DNA from: Nitrospira_E sp052156535
GTDB taxonomy: Bacteria; Nitrospirota; Nitrospiria; Nitrospirales; UBA8639
Direction of reading: 5' to 3'
Assembly (NCBI RefSeq): GCF_052156535.1
Contig: NZ_JBQKUP010000041.1
Location: 1-64,000 of the forward strand
Length of the DNA: 64,000 nt
Positions 1-7,526 of the stretch are shown one piece after another. Each line of letters begins with the position of its first letter. Positions within the stretch are counted from its first letter, which is position 1. Both the position numbers and the translations under genes were made by a program. The notes under the pieces are model-generated. The model saw only the letters and a list, made by a program, of their open reading frames with translations, did not search any database and was not told the DNA's origin.

Positions 1-78
1 GCTACTTCTACCCTCCGTCAGAAGCCGAACGGCTTCAACCTTGAACTCTTTGGTAAAACTCCTCCGTGATCCTCCCAT
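1..78 (-). CDS. IS3-family transposase OrfA, N-terminal fragment (cut by window edge)
   Basis: The reverse strand from 78 reads MGGSRRSFTKEFKVEAVRLL and continues to the window edge. This is the typical start of the HTH_Tnp_1 DNA-binding domain of IS3-family OrfA proteins. A perfect AAGGAGG ribosome-binding site lies just upstream (81-90 on the plus strand). Only 26 codons are visible, so the family rests on the N-terminal helix alone; IS3/IS911-like is the best fit. The rest of the element lies outside the window. Confidence 0.7.
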   Translation of the reverse strand, partial: MGGSRRSFTKEFKVEAVRLLTEGRSS

Positions 79-141
79 CGACACCTCCTTCAGTACATTA
101 TCCATACTTAATGACGTGTCCACAAAACCGGGGGAAGATCA
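1..141 (-). mobile_element. End of an IS3-type insertion sequence
   Basis: The OrfA start is followed outward by about 60 bases ending in ...GGGGAAGATCA. Read on the minus strand this begins TGATCTTCCCCCGGTTTTGT, which has the TG...CA terminus and C-rich inverted repeat usual for IS3-family ends. The exact end (about 141) is inferred because the other inverted repeat is not in the window. Bases 142-410 hold no convincing gene. Confidence 0.5.
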
Positions 142-410
142 GTCTATTCCCATTTCATACATGTTTTTGAGGTGGAACTGATACGTGGTGCTCCCCGTAC
201 AATGGTCAATAGGGCCATATTCCATATGTTATGGGGCATCCTTAACTTTTCTGCAAAGCAACCGATAAGGATTTGCACGTGTCTATTGCAGGAGAATGAA
301 CGAAATTTAAGCAGATTTCTTTCAGAAATCATTCCGTTCAGGAGGATGAAGGACCAATCTTCCCCTTTACCTCATGATACAAACAGTCACCATTGCACCA
401 GGAGGATCTC

Positions 411-1484
411 ATGTGGGTTTGTCCAAATCGTAGCAACTTAATAGTCGTTGTCATACTGGGGGTCCTTATGGCTTCGGGATGTAGTAGCCACTCGGTCCGA
501 ACTGGGGCCAACTCGGAAGGGGATGGGATGGCTACAAGTGAAGATGGAAATGCATTCGATCCCAATAAAATTATGAATCAGGCCAACGGATCAGTTGGGG
601 GAAGTGGAAGAAATGGTGGATTGGTCAATGGAGTCCAGGCTTCTCAGCATCCAAATGGTTCCGATTCTCAAGACAGAGTCAATGGAGCAGATCCAAATTC
701 CAATCCAGAAACCATTCGGGGAACGGAAGGAACATTGAGCCAAGGTGGTTCAAACTATGGACACCAATACTCTGGCGTGGATGGATCTGGTCCTAATCAT
801 GGATCTGTGTCTGGATTTGAAAATGGCTTGGCGCCCAGTCAAAATCCTGATCCAGAAGCTTGGGCAAATGCCTATTTGGGAAACGGCAAGAATAGCCGGG
901 ATTTTTATGGTGATCCGTCAAAGTCCGCGGCTCTCAATGATAGCTCTCAAGGGGGAGTGAATCCTGCGACCTGGGGTGAAACATATAAGAAGGAACATGG
1001 CGGACCGTCTCCGGAGTATGTCGATCCTGACTCGAACATTGTCAATGGCCGTAGTCAGCCAGGGAGGGCTTCAGTGGGAATAGGGAGGGCCGATACGAAT
1101 GGCTCGATAATTGAGTCGAATTTTAGTGGTTCCATGGGGATCCAACATGGGCAGGTCCAGGATATTTACTTTGCCTTCGACAGTTGGAATATTTCCAGCA
1201 GCGCCGCCAAGTATCTTGAAGAAGGAGCGCAATGGTTACAGGCGAATCCTGGAAAGGCCTTGACGATTGAGGGTCACTGCGACCAAAGGGGGACACAGGA
1301 TTATAATCTGGTGCTTGGTCAAAAGCGGGCCGATGCGGCACGGGAGTATTTAGTGAATCTGGGTGTGCAACCGGACCGGATAAAAATTGTTTCCTACGGC
1401 AAAGAGCGACCGTTTTGTCAAAAGGACAGTGAAGATTGTTTCCAGGAGAATCGGCGCAATCACATGGTTGTTCGAGTCAATTAA
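411..1484 (+). CDS. Pal/OmpA-like outer-membrane lipoprotein with long Asn/Gly/Ser linker
   Basis: Encodes 357 residues. The start at 411 is chosen because AGGAGG lies at 400-405 and the protein then opens with a lipoprotein signal peptide: hydrophobic residues 9-20 and a lipobox ending at Cys24 (MASGC). Residues 25 to about 240 are a low-complexity Asn/Gly/Ser/Pro-rich segment. Residues about 245-357 are an OmpA-C/Pal domain with the peptidoglycan-binding signature (YFAFDS, EGHCDQRGT, NRRNHMVV). Pal proteins tether the outer membrane to peptidoglycan, usually with TolB. No tol genes are adjacent, and the 215-residue linker is much longer than in typical Pal (about 170 residues in total), so this is a Pal-like paralogue rather than certain Pal. 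Confidence 0.85.
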   Translation: MWVCPNRSNLIVVVILGVLMASGCSSHSVRTGANSEGDGMATSEDGNAFDPNKIMNQANGSVGGSGRNGGLVNGVQASQHPNGSDSQDRVNGADPNSNPETIRGTEGTLSQGGSNYGHQYSGVDGSGPNHGSVSGFENGLAPSQNPDPEAWANAYLGNGKNSRDFYGDPSKSAALNDSSQGGVNPATWGETYKKEHGGPSPEYVDPDSNIVNGRSQPGRASVGIGRADTNGSIIESNFSGSMGIQHGQVQDIYFAFDSWNISSSAAKYLEEGAQWLQANPGKALTIEGHCDQRGTQDYNLVLGQKRADAAREYLVNLGVQPDRIKIVSYGKERPFCQKDSEDCFQENRRNHMVVRVN

Positions 1485-1520
1485 AGATTTGACTTTCATA
1501 GGACCCTCAGCGGCCCATGA

Positions 1521-1558
1521 ACAAGAGGATGCGAAACATTCGCATCCTCTTGTTTTTT
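1521..1558 (+). terminator. Rho-independent terminator of the Pal-like gene
   Basis: A perfect 15-bp stem (1521-1535 with 1539-1553) and a 3-base loop are followed by a run of six T. It lies 37 bases after the stop codon of the lipoprotein gene. Confidence 0.95.
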
Positions 1559-1700
1559 GATCTGTACCCCCGGCATCAAACCAAATGAAAAAACGAATTA
1601 ACTAGGGGATGCATGAGGTTATCCCCTACCGATGTTTCTGTCTGAAAATCTTGCACCGGTTTTTAAGGAGTGGTACAGTCTCGTCGCCAATCTTTGCGAT

Positions 1701-1789
1701 GCCGGAGTGGCGGAATAGGCAGACGCAAGGGACTTAAAATCCCTCGGGCTTACCAGCTCGTACCGGTTCGACCCCGGTCTCCGGCACCA
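1701..1789 (+). tRNA. tRNA-Leu (anticodon UAA)
   Basis: Acceptor arms GCCGGAG (1701-1707) and CTCCGGC (1779-1785) pair. The discriminator A is followed by an encoded CCA (to 1789). The anticodon loop CTTAAAA has a five-base GGGA/TCCC-type stem and reads UAA. A long variable arm and the TTCGACC T-loop make it a class II tRNA. Its 3' 62 bases are the attachment core of the integrated element, so the 3' half was supplied by the element and keeps the tRNA intact. Confidence 0.97.
1728..1789 (+). repeat. attL core: tRNA-Leu 3' half, 62-bp direct repeat
   Basis: Bases 1728-1789 are identical to 12599-12660 over 62 bases and diverge on both sides (1727 A against 12598 T; 1790 G against 12661 A). 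The repeat runs from the anticodon stem to the CCA end, the usual integration core of tRNA-targeting tyrosine recombinases. The integrase gene lies next to this copy. Confidence 0.95.
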
Positions 1790-1803
1790 GGAAAAACAAC
1801 CAC

Positions 1804-2928
1804 TTACACACATTTCCCTTCATTCTCTCCTACGTGCTCCTCTGTAGGGTCTGCTACGTTGGTCACACTTTTAGTCACACCTTCGCTCTGAGTATTCCCT
1901 CCGGTCTCATCCATAACCAATGATCCTCGGTTGATGGCCGAGGCCATGTGATCTTGGACCAAGTGCAAATACCTCATTGTGGTGTTGATCGTGCGATGTC
2001 CGAGAATTTTACTGACCGTGACCAGGTCGACTCCGGCTAGAAGTCGGCGGGTGGCGCCAGTGTGCCGGAGCAAATGCCAATTACCGGCAAGTCCGGCTTT
2101 TCTCAGAATGCGCTTGAGATGGTCTCCGGCATGATAGGGGTTTTTCGATTTGAGCGAGTCGATAGGATCCGGAAAGACCCAGGCTGATTCAAGCGAATCG
2201 AGAGACCGCAAAATACTAAGGGCCTGTTCACTCAATGGAACGCGACGGGTTTTCCCTGATTTGGAAAGAGGGATAGTGAGATATTTTGATTCAAAATTTA
2301 CGTCAGCCCATTTCAAGGAATACTGTTCAGAAGCTCGCAGACAGGTCTCAATTGCGAAATGAACCTCCTTCCAGGTCTGAGGCTCCATAAGCCCATGAAT
2401 CTTCTGTAGGACTTCATCGGAGAAATAGGTATCCCTTTGTTCTTCAGCAAGGAATTTGATGCCCCTCATGGGATGGCGCAAGATTTTCCCATCATTCAAT
2501 GCCAACGTAAGCACTCGCCGAAGTGCCGATAGATAGCGATTCACGGTAGCCGGTTTCCAATCACCTGAGGCCAACATTTTGGCTTGGTGATGCCGGATAT
2601 CTTCACTGGTCAACTCTGTCAAGTATCTCTCTCCAAAGACTCCACTCCAATATTTTGTCCGTTGTTCCTCATGCTGCTTATCCCTATTGGTCGTGCCTTC
2701 CAAACAGCGATCAATCCAGGTTTTCAATGTCAACGGCCTGACTCGTTCAGGCTGATACCGGCTTTCTAATATTTCTGCCCGTAATCTGATCTGCAGGGCT
2801 TTTCCTTGGGCTTCGCTGGCTACGCGGATGAGTCGGTCTTTTCCTCGATGCTTGATCCGGACATAACATTTTCCAGAACCGGCCGGACGTTCAATGACAC
2901 CTGGCGTTTTCTTTTTTTTCTTTTTCAT
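1804..2928 (-). CDS. int: Tyrosine recombinase (integrase) of the satellite
   Basis: Encodes 374 residues. The catalytic set of phage integrases is readable: Arg198 (CLRASEQY), His285/Arg288 (HLLRHTGAT), His311 (LGH) and Tyr320 (MRYLHL). Residues about 64-160 form the SAM-like core-binding domain, and the start is Lys-rich (MKKKKKK). An AAGGAGG site sits just upstream of the start, and the ATG overlaps the stop of the preceding minus-strand gene by 4 bases, so the two are translationally coupled. It catalyses site-specific integration and excision at the tRNA-Leu core, whose edge is only 15 bases beyond the stop codon. The last 30 codons contain a 19-bp sequence repeated near attR, a probable arm-type binding site. 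Confidence 0.95.
   Translation of the reverse strand: MKKKKKKTPGVIERPAGSGKCYVRIKHRGKDRLIRVASEAQGKALQIRLRAEILESRYQPERVRPLTLKTWIDRCLEGTTNRDKQHEEQRTKYWSGVFGERYLTELTSEDIRHHQAKMLASGDWKPATVNRYLSALRRVLTLALNDGKILRHPMRGIKFLAEEQRDTYFSDEVLQKIHGLMEPQTWKEVHFAIETCLRASEQYSLKWADVNFESKYLTIPLSKSGKTRRVPLSEQALSILRSLDSLESAWVFPDPIDSLKSKNPYHAGDHLKRILRKAGLAGNWHLLRHTGATRRLLAGVDLVTVSKILGHRTINTTMRYLHLVQDHMASAINRGSLVMDETGGNTQSEGVTKSVTNVADPTEEHVGENEGKCV
1862..1880. promoter_or_regulatory. Putative integrase arm-type site, left
   Basis: GTCACACTTTTAGTCACAC holds two GTCACAC half-sites spaced 12 bases apart. The same 19 bases occur at 12463-12481 near attR in the same orientation. It lies 73 bases inside the attL core and within the 3' end of the integrase gene. 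Placement and duplication suggest integrase arm binding; this is inference. Confidence 0.55.
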
Positions 2929-3701
2929 GACGTCCTCCTTTGTGCGGCTTTGGTGGTTCCTGGTGGTCTACCTGGTTTCCCATGTCGCTTGGGCAATGAT
3001 TGGCGCAGTCGGCGAACAGCGGAGGTATTCTGACAACGAGGAGAGCAATGCATTTTGTTTTTTCTATCCGCCAGAAAAAGCTTTTGACATTCCGGGCATC
3101 GTCTAATCCGAGGTGCAGCATGAACTAATAACAAGGTGGCATTGATAATAAAAAGGTCTTCTGGCCTCGTAAAAAGTGAGAGAGTGCCCAAAATATTATG
3201 GGTGGGGAACATAAGGACTTGGACACGGTATGGGGTTGGCAGAGTTACGTAAAGAAATTCTTTTCCAACTATCTGTGTAAGATATTCGACGACTGATTGT
3301 TGCAGATGTTTGACCTGTACAAGATTCGGTCGATTCATTGGTGACCGTCGTTGTGGGTCATCAAGAAAAATTTTCAAGAGATAGTCAACCACTGGTTCGC
3401 CAAGTACCTTCTTTTGTAATCGATTCCGTCCCTCCCAATCCTGTATAGAAAGTCCAAAATCTGGAATGTCCTCTTCTGGCCGACTGGTAGTAAGTCGAAA
3501 ATCTCCTAAAACATTTAATTCATATCCTAGGTCGATCAATGCGCCTTCACTCAACGACGCAATGTCAGTTTGGGCAAAGGATAAAAGCCACTCAATAGCC
3601 TGCGGAACTGTCTGTCCAATTCTCTCATGGGCCTTATTCAGTTGCGCTCCATAAGCTATTTCCTCCACCGATATCTTTTCATTCTCCTGCTTTCTTGTCA
3701 T
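2925..3701 (-). CDS. CGNR-like zinc-finger protein, co-transcribed with the integrase
   Basis: Encodes 258 residues from the ATG at 3701, chosen for an AAGGA motif 8 bases upstream (an in-frame extension to 3773 lacks one). The C-terminal 60 residues hold a C-x2-C...C-x3-C zinc finger (RRCPECQKLF, MHCSPRCQNTSAVRRLRQ) and a basic tail, resembling the CGNR zinc-finger family but lacking its GNR tripeptide. The N-terminal 190 residues are helical and not recognised. It overlaps the integrase start by 4 bases and is divergent from the HTH gene at 3832, so a regulatory or DNA-binding role in the lysogeny/excision switch is plausible but not shown. Confidence 0.7.
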   Translation of the reverse strand: MTRKQENEKISVEEIAYGAQLNKAHERIGQTVPQAIEWLLSFAQTDIASLSEGALIDLGYELNVLGDFRLTTSRPEEDIPDFGLSIQDWEGRNRLQKKVLGEPVVDYLLKIFLDDPQRRSPMNRPNLVQVKHLQQSVVEYLTQIVGKEFLYVTLPTPYRVQVLMFPTHNILGTLSLFTRPEDLFIINATLLLVHAAPRIRRCPECQKLFLADRKNKMHCSPRCQNTSAVRRLRQSLPKRHGKPGRPPGTTKAAQRRTS

Positions 3702-3831
3702 GGGATTTTTCCTTTTATCAACTTTATTCGTGTCATGGTTTAAAAATAAAAACCATTGACGTAATATATCCATTGTTGCACATCAATAATACCAGTGACA
3801 ACGATTATCAAAGATTGAGGAGGATGAGGAA
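3702..3831. promoter_or_regulatory. Divergent control region between integration and replication modules
   Basis: This AT-rich 130-base gap separates the minus-strand zinc-finger/int genes from the plus-strand HTH/replication genes. It holds a TTGACG hexamer (3756-3761) and the ribosome-binding site for 3832 (GAGGAGGATGAGG). No convincing -10 pair could be fixed by eye. Position argues for the main regulatory switch of the element. Confidence 0.4.
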
Positions 3832-4038
3832 ATGATGGGAGAAAAAATCTTGAGAGTTGACGAATTCGCCAGACGCGTTGGCTACAAGACCAGCACGATT
3901 CGGAAAAAACTCTTCAACCGGGAAATTCGGTTCCACAAAGTAGGAAGGATCATTGCCATTCCTGAGAGCGAAGTGCAGCGGATTCTTGGGCGAGTATATG
4001 AACCGGTTTCTGCCTCTGATGGAGTCTCATCCAAGTGA
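3832..4038 (+). CDS. Excisionase/AlpA-like helix-turn-helix protein
   Basis: Encodes 68 residues preceded by a strong GGAGG site. Residues 6-50 (RVDEFARRVGYKTSTIRKKL... through VGRIIAIPESEVQRIL) match the winged-helix MerR/excisionase domain found in Xis and AlpA proteins, where it bends DNA to direct excision or activates integrase. It is the first gene of the rightward operon, and its stop overlaps the next start (GTGA, 4 bases). A directionality factor is the best guess; a transcription activator of the element is the alternative. Confidence 0.8.
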   Translation: MMGEKILRVDEFARRVGYKTSTIRKKLFNREIRFHKVGRIIAIPESEVQRILGRVYEPVSASDGVSSK

Positions 4039-4214
4039 AATACGCGGATCTGGACTTCCCGTGCTCCAGGGTATGGCGAGGAGTGCGTTCTCAGAAAGAG
4101 TGCCAGCCGTGGCATTCGGTTTATGAAATTGAAAACAGGAAGCGGATTGAGCGAATCGAGCGAATCATTGCGATGCTGATTCAAGACGTAAAGATTCTTA
4201 AAGGTAAAGGGTGA
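4035..4214 (+). CDS. Small basic coupled protein of the satellite replication operon
   Basis: GTG-initiated, 59 residues, ending at TGA 4212-4214. It overlaps the HTH gene by 4 bases (GTGA) and its stop overlaps the start of the initiator gene (TGATG), so it is locked into the operon by translational coupling on both sides. The C-terminal half is a charged amphipathic helix (NRKRIERIERIIAMLIQDV). There is one Cys pair about 20 residues apart near the N-terminus. Family not recognised; short length is why it is easily missed. The coupling is the main evidence that it is real. Confidence 0.6.
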   Translation: MKYADLDFPCSRVWRGVRSQKECQPWHSVYEIENRKRIERIERIIAMLIQDVKILKGKG

Positions 4215-5017
4215 TGCCTTCAATTAAACGTTGGTTCCACTTGTCACAAGAAATAAATAGGGATCCTGAGTTTCGGGAATATGTCAAAAAATTCGGATTG
4301 GGTGGGCTTCGGTTTTGGCTGGAGGCTCTAGCCACTCTCGATAGAACGGACAATTTTTGGGATCTTCATCGGGGGTTTGATCTGGGGTTGTTGGCCGCAT
4401 CATGTCAAACAAAGGCAGGCATCATCCGGGGTTCATACGAACATCTAGTCAACATCAATTGGCTTAGAGTCGGCGTTGATCAAGACATGAAGTTGTTCAT
4501 CTATGCCCCTAACTGGGCGAAATATAACAAGAAGCGGGAGGATAAAGGGAGCATGAAGGATTCCTTGCGGGAGGATGAAAAATTACATCCTATTCCTTCT
4601 CCTATTCCTTCTCCTAATCCTAAGAAAGAAGAGAAGAGTAGTGCCATTTTGGACAAGCCAAAACGGCCAACCCGGCAAAGTTTTGAGGAGTGGTGGCAGA
4701 AAGAAATACTCACAAGTCCCGCCTATTCTGGGGTCGACCTTCAGCGGGAATTGGAGAAGATGAAAGTGTGGTTGACGCTGCCAAAGGCAAAGGGCCGGAA
4801 ATTAACAATGAAATTTGCCTTGGCCTGGTTGAACAAAATTGACCCGGGCGAGAGTGTGAATGGACACGGTTCCTCTACGGGATCCAAAGGTTGTTGGAAA
4901 CGCATTCCGGACGGTGACAGCTTGAGGCCTTGTAAAGCGACCGTGGTTGGGCTCGTCAACGGGAATCCCTTTTGCGCTGAGCACACAATCCCAACGACCA
5001 GCGGAGTTTTGACATGA
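4214..5017 (+). CDS. Replication initiator-like protein (DnaD/phage replisome organiser type)
   Basis: About 267 residues from the ATG at 4214 (a GTG at 4211 is also possible). The N-terminal 120 residues (PSIKRWFHLS, FGLGGLRFWLEALATLDRT) resemble the winged-helix domain of phage replisome organisers. A low-complexity Pro/Ser linker (IPSPIPSPNPKK) follows, and a C-terminal part carries two Cys residues (CWKRIPDG, RPCKATVVG, NPFCAEH) that may bind metal. It overlaps the downstream helicase by 4 bases (ATGA). It probably binds the element's origin and loads the DnaB-type helicase next door. Assignment rests on fold-like features and context. Confidence 0.6.
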   Translation: MPSIKRWFHLSQEINRDPEFREYVKKFGLGGLRFWLEALATLDRTDNFWDLHRGFDLGLLAASCQTKAGIIRGSYEHLVNINWLRVGVDQDMKLFIYAPNWAKYNKKREDKGSMKDSLREDEKLHPIPSPIPSPNPKKEEKSSAILDKPKRPTRQSFEEWWQKEILTSPAYSGVDLQRELEKMKVWLTLPKAKGRKLTMKFALAWLNKIDPGESVNGHGSSTGSKGCWKRIPDGDSLRPCKATVVGLVNGNPFCAEHTIPTTSGVLT

Positions 5018-6330
5018 GCGGCCACGTTGATCTGTACGACGAAGCAGCGGAACGATCAGTCCTTTCTTCGGTAGTCTGCCACAACGACGCCTTAAGCATT
5101 GTGCGGCCCATTCTAACCCCTTCAGATTTTTATCTTGAGAAGCATCAGGTGATCTATGGGACATCCCTACGCCTGCAAGACCAGGGAATTGACCGGGACA
5201 TCATTACCGTCGGCAATGCCTTGCGGCAAGCCAAACAATTAGAAAAAATCGGCGACTCGAGCTTTCTGGCCGAACTAGCGGGGGAATATATTTCCCTTTC
5301 AAACCTTGTCCGCCATTCAGAAATCATTAAAAACTTTTGGAAGCGGCGCATGGTCCGCAAGGCATTTTACGCCGGCTATCTCCAAGCCCAAGAACACCCT
5401 GATCCTGAAGCACTGGTGGCGGAATTTTATACCAACATGCTCAAAGGGTTAACGCCAGACCGTGGGCAATTTGTAGGGATGACTCAGGGCATTCATAAAT
5501 TCCTGGATCTGATGGACAGGCGCCAGCGCGGTGAACTTCGAAATGGGTATTCAACTGGCTTGCATGCGCTTGATCTGCGTATTTCTGGATTGAAACCGGA
5601 AAATCTAATCATTCTGGCTGGCAGGCCTTCCATGGGGAAAACATCATTGGCGTGCCTCTTCGCTCTGGCAGGTTCTAAGGCGGGGGCGCAAGTAGCCTTT
5701 CTCAGTTTGGAAATGAGCGTAGAAGAACAGATTCAACGCTTTATTTCCCTCTCTCATGACAATTTGACTATGAAAGTCCTGAGTCATGCGAATTTAACCA
5801 AACTCGGATGGAAGGAGCTAACCCTTGTTGCTGAAGGTTTAGAACATCTTCCAATCAAAATTTGTGATACCTCGAGTCTGACTATTGAAAAAATAAAGTC
5901 TATGGCTCGTTTACTGAAAATGAAAAATGGTGTGGATGTGCTTATTTTGGATTATTTGCAACTGCTTTCCCTTGATGAACGAGGAACCAATCGCAACGAA
6001 GCTTTAGGGAAAGTTTCTCGGGAATTGAAAATCTTGGCCAAAGAACTTGGAATTTGTGTTGTAGCTCTCAGTCAATTGAATCGGAAATGTGAAGAGCGAG
6101 ATGACAAGCGGCCACGCCTAAGCGATTTGCGGGATTCCGGCTCGCTTGAACAGGATGCGGATTTGGTGCTCATGGTCTATAGGGATGAAGTTTACAACCC
6201 GGAATCGGCTTATAAAGGCAAAGGCGAGATACTTATCCGGAAACATCGGAATGGGCCAACCGGTGAGCTTATTGTTGAATGGATCGGGTCGAATTCCGCC
6301 TTTAAAGATCAAATTGGAATTCCAGCATGA
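5014..6330 (+). CDS. DnaB-family replicative helicase of the satellite
   Basis: Encodes 438 residues, close to chromosomal DnaB length. Residues 5-100 match the DnaB N-terminal domain (AAERSVLSSVVCH). The RecA-like core has Walker A GRPSMGKTS at 203-211, a Walker B VLILDYLQLL near 310-320 and the conserved SQLNRKCEER and DLRDSGSLEQDAD segments near 355-385. It unwinds DNA at the fork 5'-3' as a hexamer. Overlap with the initiator gene (ATGA) implies a matched initiator-loader-helicase set that would let the element replicate independently after excision. No primase is seen, so host DnaG is probably used. Confidence 0.95.
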   Translation: MSGHVDLYDEAAERSVLSSVVCHNDALSIVRPILTPSDFYLEKHQVIYGTSLRLQDQGIDRDIITVGNALRQAKQLEKIGDSSFLAELAGEYISLSNLVRHSEIIKNFWKRRMVRKAFYAGYLQAQEHPDPEALVAEFYTNMLKGLTPDRGQFVGMTQGIHKFLDLMDRRQRGELRNGYSTGLHALDLRISGLKPENLIILAGRPSMGKTSLACLFALAGSKAGAQVAFLSLEMSVEEQIQRFISLSHDNLTMKVLSHANLTKLGWKELTLVAEGLEHLPIKICDTSSLTIEKIKSMARLLKMKNGVDVLILDYLQLLSLDERGTNRNEALGKVSRELKILAKELGICVVALSQLNRKCEERDDKRPRLSDLRDSGSLEQDADLVLMVYRDEVYNPESAYKGKGEILIRKHRNGPTGELIVEWIGSNSAFKDQIGIPA

Positions 6331-6385
6331 TTGAAGTCTTTGGTGACTGATGAAACCCTACTCAAAAACACAGGAAGGGAAACAC

Positions 6386-6574
6386 ATGTCCAATGATTTG
6401 AGAAAAGCTATCAACGACGCACGCCGGGCGGCAAAGGGCATTCCATCCAAAACACTGCTTGGCAAGGCGGTTTATCGGTCCATTGATTCTTGTGAAGCGG
6501 CCTATCGTTGCAATGACAAAGAGGCCGTCAATCGTGAACTCGCCAGTATTCAACAACTCCTCAATCAATCCTGA
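6386..6574 (+). CDS. Small helical protein, satellite
   Basis: Encodes 62 residues. Start at 6386 chosen because GGAAGGG lies 6 bases upstream; an in-frame ATG at 6350 has no such site. The sequence is mostly helical and basic at its start (MSNDLRKAINDARRAAKG) with two Cys residues in the middle. No family recognised. It follows dnaB by 55 bases in the same direction and is probably part of the same transcript. Confidence 0.55.
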   Translation: MSNDLRKAINDARRAAKGIPSKTLLGKAVYRSIDSCEAAYRCNDKEAVNRELASIQQLLNQS

Positions 6575-6588
6575 AAGGAGATCGGCCA

Positions 6589-6816
6589 ATGGACGTACAA
6601 ATAGCAACACGACGATGGCAACAGCACAGGCAGCGTGAGGCGGGTTGTGACTGGTGCGGTGTGATGGAGGAGGGCGCGGAAAACGGGGTTGGGCATAATT
6701 GGACGGTGTGTTTCAGCTCGGGCGAGGAATGCCAGTCGGTTTTCTGTCCAGCTTGTGCATCGCAATATCAAGGCGTGAAGAGCGCATTTGATACCGTCTC
6801 CAAATTATTGAGCTGA
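6589..6816 (+). CDS. Small zinc-ribbon-like protein, satellite
   Basis: Encodes 75 residues with a GAAAGGAGAT ribosome-binding site. Cysteines occur as CDWC near residue 20, a single Cys near 41 and 49, and CPAC near 54, which would suit one zinc site. The start is basic and Gln/Arg-rich (RRWQQHRQR). Function unknown; zinc-ribbon proteins of this size in phages are often transcription modulators. It sits 14 bases after the previous gene. Confidence 0.6.
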   Translation: MDVQIATRRWQQHRQREAGCDWCGVMEEGAENGVGHNWTVCFSSGEECQSVFCPACASQYQGVKSAFDTVSKLLS

Positions 6817-6834
6817 AAAAAGGAGCAATGACCA

Positions 6835-7269
6835 ATGGATGAAAAACATAATGAACCAGGGTTCGAAGAAGCCCGGGCACATTTCACCAGCTTGGATGAG
6901 AAGCAAACAGCCAAAGAAATTTTGGAATGGCTTAGTGTGAAGTGTAATCAATGGACACTCGCCGGTGTGAAGCCGAATGCGATCACGAGCGCACTGAAAG
7001 CCTTGCTGCTAAGTCGCTCCACCACGTCCACGGATGAGCGTTTGGCGTTAGGTGGAGATCTGGTCAATATGGGCGCCTACATGCTGGCGTATCCCGAAGG
7101 CCAACCTCAGGACCATGAACCGATGAATCCCCATGTGCTGATCCAACTCCTTCAACACACCTTGCACGAATATAGCTTGCAGGGGTTCAACCCGGAACCG
7201 TTTAGGAACATTCTCGAAGGCGTGGCCAAGGAATTGAAAAATCCACGGATCGAACCAGATCTGAATTAA
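6835..7269 (+). CDS. Hypothetical helical protein, satellite
   Basis: Encodes 144 residues, preceded by AAAAAAGGAG. The composition is acidic and helical (FEEARAHFTSLDEKQTAKEI at the start; LIQLLQHTLHEYSLQGFN near residue 105). No motif or family recognised. Last gene of the leftward-origin replication operon before a separate promoter drives the capsid gene, so it may belong with replication or control rather than structure. Confidence 0.6.
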   Translation: MDEKHNEPGFEEARAHFTSLDEKQTAKEILEWLSVKCNQWTLAGVKPNAITSALKALLLSRSTTSTDERLALGGDLVNMGAYMLAYPEGQPQDHEPMNPHVLIQLLQHTLHEYSLQGFNPEPFRNILEGVAKELKNPRIEPDLN

Positions 7270-7298
7270 AATTTAAACAAGACATTTGACTTTTTTAA

Positions 7299-7327
7299 TT
7301 GTCATGGAAAAATCGATGAGATATAAT
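7299..7327 (+). promoter_or_regulatory. Sigma-70-type promoter of the structural module
   Basis: TTGTCA (7299-7304), a 17-base spacer and a perfect TATAAT (7322-7327). It is located 200 bases before the capsid start and just after the last replication-side gene. A promoter at the start of the structural genes would separate late from early expression. Confidence 0.7.
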
Positions 7328-7333
7328 CTTGAT

Positions 7334-7526
7334 AATTCTGGACTACACCACGGTGATGTCCAGGAGAGGCTTCACGAGCGATTGTGGAGCTACCCACCAT
7401 ACATGGTTTCCAGCGGGATGTTGGAGACTCCTCGACAGCGGGACGCTGGCCGAGAAAAAACCTCATTCAGTACATTTTTTGTCAACAACATTTTTGTTCG
7501 CCTATGTGCGATCAATGGAGACCATT
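7334..7526 (+). ncRNA. Long structured 5' leader of the capsid gene
   Basis: About 190 bases between the predicted transcription start and the capsid ATG. Several small hairpins can be drawn: 7341-7362 (GGAC..CACC/GGTG..GTCC), an ACCAT/ATGGT hairpin, CCAGC/GTTGG and CAGCG/CGCTG. Two frames are open here by chance but neither shows a recognised protein. A translational control or packaging-signal role is speculation. Confidence 0.35.

Noticed and set aside
7329..7526. In-frame N-terminal extension of the capsid protein
   Set aside because: No ribosome-binding site or family similarity; a promoter -10 sits at 7322-7327 and ATG 7527 has proper TGGAG spacing. Another frame is open over the same bases, showing that openness is chance.
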